Shown here: piece by piece, positions 62,344 through 64,000 of the stretch
Position numbering within the stretch: position 1 is the first letter of the stretch
Layout: every line of letters begins with the position of its first letter
NCBI RefSeq assembly: GCF_028288185.1
Contig: NZ_JAQBOF010000031.1
Span: forward strand, 62,001 to 126,000
Direction: 5' to 3'
From: Mucilaginibacter sp.
Lineage (GTDB): Bacteria; Bacteroidota; Bacteroidia; Sphingobacteriales; Sphingobacteriaceae
Length of the DNA stretch: 64,000 nt
Notes under the pieces: generated by a model
The model's database searches: none
Told to the model about the DNA's origin: nothing
The model's input: the letters and a program-made list of their open reading frames with translations, nothing else
Translations under genes and position numbers: made by a program

Positions 62344-62952
62344 TTACAAGCTTGCCATTTTTTCTTGGGCTAAACAGGCAGCTGCTTTGGTAGTATTTTT
62401 TACGGTGCTATTAACTACCGTAAGGTTTGTTTTATTTATGGCTGATGATTGGCTATAAGTTGAGCTATAGTCATATACATTACCTGATAGGTTAGCAATT
62501 GCATGATTATTTACTGTAAAATTAGCAGCAAAGACATTTAATTTTAATTGTGCTGACGCATTGTTGTTTAACGTTACACTTAAATCAATTGCAGAAAGTG
62601 TTCCGTATGATTTAATTGACGCGTTATCACTAGCAGTTATAGTACGTAAATCAGATACGGTAACCAATACTACCAATTTATCGGCAGTGTATGATGATAT
62701 ACGCAATACGCCGTCTTTGTCTTGTACCAAAGCATTTTGCTCATAGTATTTATCGTAAACTTTTACTTCGTCTTTATCACCATTGATGATGTAAACTTCA
62801 ACATTTCCTGATGCTTCAATTTTGCTGATGTTGTTTGTTGCTACCAATATCGCAGTGTTATTATTGTTGCCATCTTTTGTGGCTGCTTTTGTTATTGTTG
62901 CGCTTAATATAATGGTTAACAATGTGATTAGAGTTACAATTCTAGTTTTCAT
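62344..62952 (-). CDS. Secreted GIN-like beta-repeat protein
   Basis: 202 residues with a signal peptide ending ITKAA. NNISKIEASGNVEVYIINGDKDEVKVYD matches the start of a GIN/DUF2807 domain; the rest has beta-helix-like short repeats (TASDNASIKSYGTLSAIDLSVTLNNNASAQLKLNV). Shorter than its neighbour and not a lipoprotein. Function unknown. Confidence 0.78.
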   Translation of the reverse strand: MKTRIVTLITLLTIILSATITKAATKDGNNNNTAILVATNNISKIEASGNVEVYIINGDKDEVKVYDKYYEQNALVQDKDGVLRISSYTADKLVVLVTVSDLRTITASDNASIKSYGTLSAIDLSVTLNNNASAQLKLNVFAANFTVNNHAIANLSGNVYDYSSTYSQSSAINKTNLTVVNSTVKNTTKAAACLAQEKMASL

Positions 62953-63171
62953 GATCTTATTTATTTGTTGTGATTTTCTTTTTTTATTATTTTAAATACA
63001 TCCATAAGACGGCACGAAATAAGAAAGGTTACATGAAGATAGTGTAAAAACGACACAATGCCTGTTTTCCTCGGTAAACGCCCTGTATGTGTCGGTGAAA
63101 ACGGAATAAATATTAGAATACGATGCCACTAAAACGTGTCGAAGAGAGAGTTCTGTAGTCTAAGTGATTCT

Positions 63172-64000
63172 TTACAAGTAGTATTTCTCGCCGTTAAACT
63201 TTATCTTACCGGCATCAAGCAGCAGGCGTATGGTATCCAGCCGTTCTTTTTCAATGCCGTTTTTAATAGATGTTATTAATGAGCTGATATCTAAAGGCGC
63301 AACGCTTAGCAATTGGGCCACTTCGTTGGTGATATCGTCAAATACATCCGTTGCATTTCGCTTGCGCTTCTCGTCAAGGCATACATCGCAGATACCACAT
63401 TTATCAGAGTTGGGCTCATCAAAGTAGGATAGTAATAACTGGCTGCGACATTTTTTATGAGTACAGTAAGCAAATACGGCTTCTATTTTTTTAAGATAGG
63501 TGGCTTTGCGCTGTTCTATATATTGTTTATTAATATATAAGTTATTGGGATGCTGGCGCGATTTTAAATAAGTAACCTGCGGCTGATCGTTTTGAGGCAA
63601 ATAGCTTAATATACCATACTCCTGCAATTGTTTTAAACCTTCTATTACCTGCTGCACGCTCATGTTACCGCGCCGTGCCACATCAAACTCCTTTAAACTT
63701 ACATAGTTTTCAAATGCGCCTCCGTATGATCGCAGCAGGGTTTTAACAAAGGTATCCCAACCGGCATTTTGTATCTGGAAATTATACAACTGTTCATTAA
63801 ACACCTCGAACCTAAAGCGCGATAGTAAAAACACACTTTCAGTAAACGACAGGTATTCATCATGCTCTAAAAATTTCAGGGCATTTAATGTTTTTATAAC
63901 ATCCAGCTTGTATTTGGCGCAAAAATCACCCAAGTCCAGGTCGAAACTTATCCCCGCCCCAGCGCCATAAGCTACCGAGTAATAATTAGATAGGTAATGA
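63172..64000 (-). CDS. recQ: RecQ-type DNA helicase, C-terminal part
   Basis: About 276 codons, cut by the right edge; the frame stays open to base 64000 (HYLSNYYSVAYGAGAGISFDLDLGDF), so the TTG at 63933 is not the real start. It contains the RecQ zinc-binding cysteines (CTHKKCRSQLL, then CGICDVC) and a winged-helix-like region. The helicase motor lies outside the window. It ends with a short tail after the zinc domain and shows no HRDC domain, as in the shorter RecQ type. Role: recombination and fork repair. Confidence 0.87.
   Translation of the reverse strand, partial: HYLSNYYSVAYGAGAGISFDLDLGDFCAKYKLDVIKTLNALKFLEHDEYLSFTESVFLLSRFRFEVFNEQLYNFQIQNAGWDTFVKTLLRSYGGAFENYVSLKEFDVARRGNMSVQQVIEGLKQLQEYGILSYLPQNDQPQVTYLKSRQHPNNLYINKQYIEQRKATYLKKIEAVFAYCTHKKCRSQLLLSYFDEPNSDKCGICDVCLDEKRKRNATDVFDDITNEVAQLLSVAPLDISSLITSIKNGIEKERLDTIRLLLDAGKIKFNGEKYYL

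Overview
The window reads as chromosome from a member of the Bacteroidota, most likely family Sphingobacteriaceae (Mucilaginibacter or Pedobacter type). The evidence is: no strong Shine-Dalgarno sites; several promoters of the Bacteroidota form TTG-N19/20-TAnnTTTG; a type IX secretion sorting domain; CarboxypepD_reg-like and GIN-domain (DUF2807) proteins; the DUF4290-murA pair; and a clpX-clpP-tig block. No tRNA, rRNA, CRISPR, prophage or intact insertion sequence was seen. Both ends cut through genes: a DMT-type exporter on the left and recQ on the right, both on the minus strand.

Layout. 1-10 kb: riboflavin (ribD), release-factor methylation (prmC), xerD, aroQ, a large MscS-type channel, a GT2 plus LpxL-type acyltransferase pair, and WbqC-corA. 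10-18 kb: two paralogous secreted CarboxypepD_reg-like proteins, msrA, an aldo/keto reductase, a PQQ-type sugar dehydrogenase and an orphan ABC ATPase. 18-24 kb: a sugar catabolism block with a Gfo/Idh/MocA oxidoreductase, two TIM-barrel isomerase/epimerases and two MFS permeases. 24-38 kb: desaturase, thioesterase, SlyD, a DUF255 thioredoxin-domain protein, a toxin-antitoxin pair, an M1 peptidase, a GH2 glycosidase and a UvrD/PcrA helicase.

38-43.6 kb is the most unusual stretch. An XRE regulator and a periplasmic-TPR sensor protein with a histidine-kinase dimerisation segment but no ATPase domain lie beside a tandem run of six tiny secreted-protein genes (41101-42603). Three of the six were too short to show up as ordinary ORFs. 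All six end in Leu-Ala-Thr-Ala-Asp or that motif plus Arg-Phe. Three of them are built from 3 to 6 copies of a 12-residue unit, GDKNNLATADR plus one variable residue. The codons of the repeats have drifted synonymously while the residues stayed fixed. This looks like an undescribed secreted peptide or repeat-protein family, possibly a peptide signal read by the neighbouring TPR sensor. A SGNH hydrolase with a type IX sorting domain abuts it.

43.7-64 kb: M20 dipeptidase and dipeptide epimerase (murein peptide recycling); DUF4290-murA, with Asp in place of the catalytic Cys of MurA; a metal-linked pair (HMA-MauE fusion and an AraC regulator with a CxxC motif); a GT39 transferase; a GIY-YIG nuclease between two copies of one palindromic repeat; a CBS-domain cystathionine synthase; AMP nucleosidase; clpX, clpP, tig; a PKD lipoprotein; a diheme cytochrome c; two GIN-domain proteins; and recQ.

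The intergenic DNA is rich in palindromic repeats of several families. One family supplies the last codons and stop of two unrelated genes, another sits in frame inside the DUF255 gene, and a third brackets the GIY-YIG gene.
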